Shown here one piece after another: positions 35,269 to 36,160 of a stretch of 36,160 nucleotides of DNA. Position 1 is the first letter of the stretch. Every line of letters starts with the position of its first letter. Under the pieces are notes generated by a model, which had not been told where the DNA came from, did not search any database, and saw nothing but the letters and a program-made list of their open reading frames with translations. The stretch is taken from the NCBI GenBank assembly GCA_014361015.1, contig JACIWJ010000014.1, positions 1 through 36,160 of the forward strand, read 5' to 3'. Source of the stretch: Candidatus Bipolaricaulota bacterium (GTDB lineage Bacteria > Bipolaricaulota > Bipolaricaulia > Bipolaricaulales > Bipolaricaulaceae). Made by a program: the position numbers and the translations under genes.

Positions 35269-35455
35269 CGAACCTCCTTCTCATCCGTTCCACGGGAATG
35301 TGATCCTTGATGGTGGAGAGGGTGTCGAGCGTGTGTGCAGGAAGCGTGAACGCATTCAGATGCCGTTGGATTGTTCTTTGTGGATGGGCATTGTGACCCC
35401 ACCCCACTCGGGATGGATAGCGCAGGAAGCCTTGGGGAGGGAGGGCGCCGCCGGC

Positions 35456-35803
35456 CTAGCCACGAGGCGCCTGATCGCGGGGCGCGTTCACCGGATCAAA
35501 CTCAACGCCTGCCAGCCCCGCCAGCCGGCGCCTGTGCGCGGCAGCGTTCCTCAGCTCGCGGGTGGCAATGGCCTCGTACCGTTGGACCACCGGATCCTCG
35601 CCCGGATCGACAAGCTCGTTCAGGCAACGCCGAACCCGTCGCGCCGCCTTTCGCCTCAGCTCGGCGAACGCTGCCCGTTCGCGGTGAACCTTCGCCTGTT
35701 CCGTTTCGACCGAGTGATCCACGGGATGGAGCTTCCGGAACTGCTCGATCTCGTGGGGAGTCCACTGCCGCCTCCTGGCCACTGGCACGCGCCCTTCGTC
35801 CAC
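35456..35803 (-). CDS. hypothetical basic helical protein (115 aa)
   Basis: ORF starting (GTG) 5 nt after the upstream stop on the same strand; no family recognised. Confidence 0.45.
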   Translation of the reverse strand: MDEGRVPVARRRQWTPHEIEQFRKLHPVDHSVETEQAKVHRERAAFAELRRKAARRVRRCLNELVDPGEDPVVQRYEAIATRELRNAAAHRRRLAGLAGVEFDPVNAPRDQAPRG

Positions 35804-35807
35804 CCCG

Positions 35808-36160
35808 TCAGTCGACGGCCTCGATCCGAATCGAACCGTTGCTCGTTCGGAGGTCCATCTCGGTCAGGGCCGGAGGATTGAGGACCGCGTTCCAGTCCTT
35901 TCCCTCAGTGTCACCCACCAGGGCAAGGTCCGAGGTGATGCTCCCGTTGGTCACGGTAGCGCGGAACGCGATCGACAACCGCCTCGGCACCCGCACGACC
36001 ACGCTGCCGTTGCTCGTTCGCAGTCGATGAAGGCCGATCCCTTCCGGGTGTCCGGCGTAGTGGACCCACCCGTTGCTCGTCTCGCCGTCGACCCCACCTC
36101 GCACCCCCTCGAGGCGGATCTCGCCGTTCGAAGTGCGAACCGTGAGATCTCCCACGCGGT
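35808..36160 (-). CDS. DUF4097-like beta-strand repeat protein, C-terminal part (runs off window end)
   Basis: Repeated RTSNGEI/ETSNGWV/RTSNGSV/VTNGSIT/RTSNGSI typical of DUF4097 solenoids. Confidence 0.8.
   Translation of the reverse strand, partial: RVGDLTVRTSNGEIRLEGVRGGVDGETSNGWVHYAGHPEGIGLHRLRTSNGSVVVRVPRRLSIAFRATVTNGSITSDLALVGDTEGKDWNAVLNPPALTEMDLRTSNGSIRIEAVD

Overview
High-GC bacterial chromosomal segment. The gene content suggests a Bipolaricaulota/Acetothermia-like lineage, but that is inference only. No phage, transposon or CRISPR signal was seen. Housekeeping content: rpe (partial), YugP-type protease, rnpB RNA, TPM-domain protein, CdsZ/DUF164 zinc-ribbon protein, Nif3-like protein, DUF763, MATE transporter, half-size GDT1; an rnhB-rpmH-infB-DUF503-rbfA translation cluster (rpmH is absent from the supplied ORF track); rhomboid protease, M42 peptidase, 8-oxoguanine-deaminase-like amidohydrolase, MoaD-like protein; tRNA-Val, tRNA-Cys and tmRNA; ComEC, DprA; and a lipoate cassette (lone lipoyl domain, LipB, LipA, LplA). 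The most unusual content is an envelope/secretome component: a 2756-aa Cys-rich DUF11/CARDB exoprotein overlapping by ATGA a probable outer-membrane barrel protein, a VWA-RTX-PKD exoprotein, a secreted WD40 protein and a small Cys-cluster exported protein. Family names come from reading motifs by eye, with no database search.
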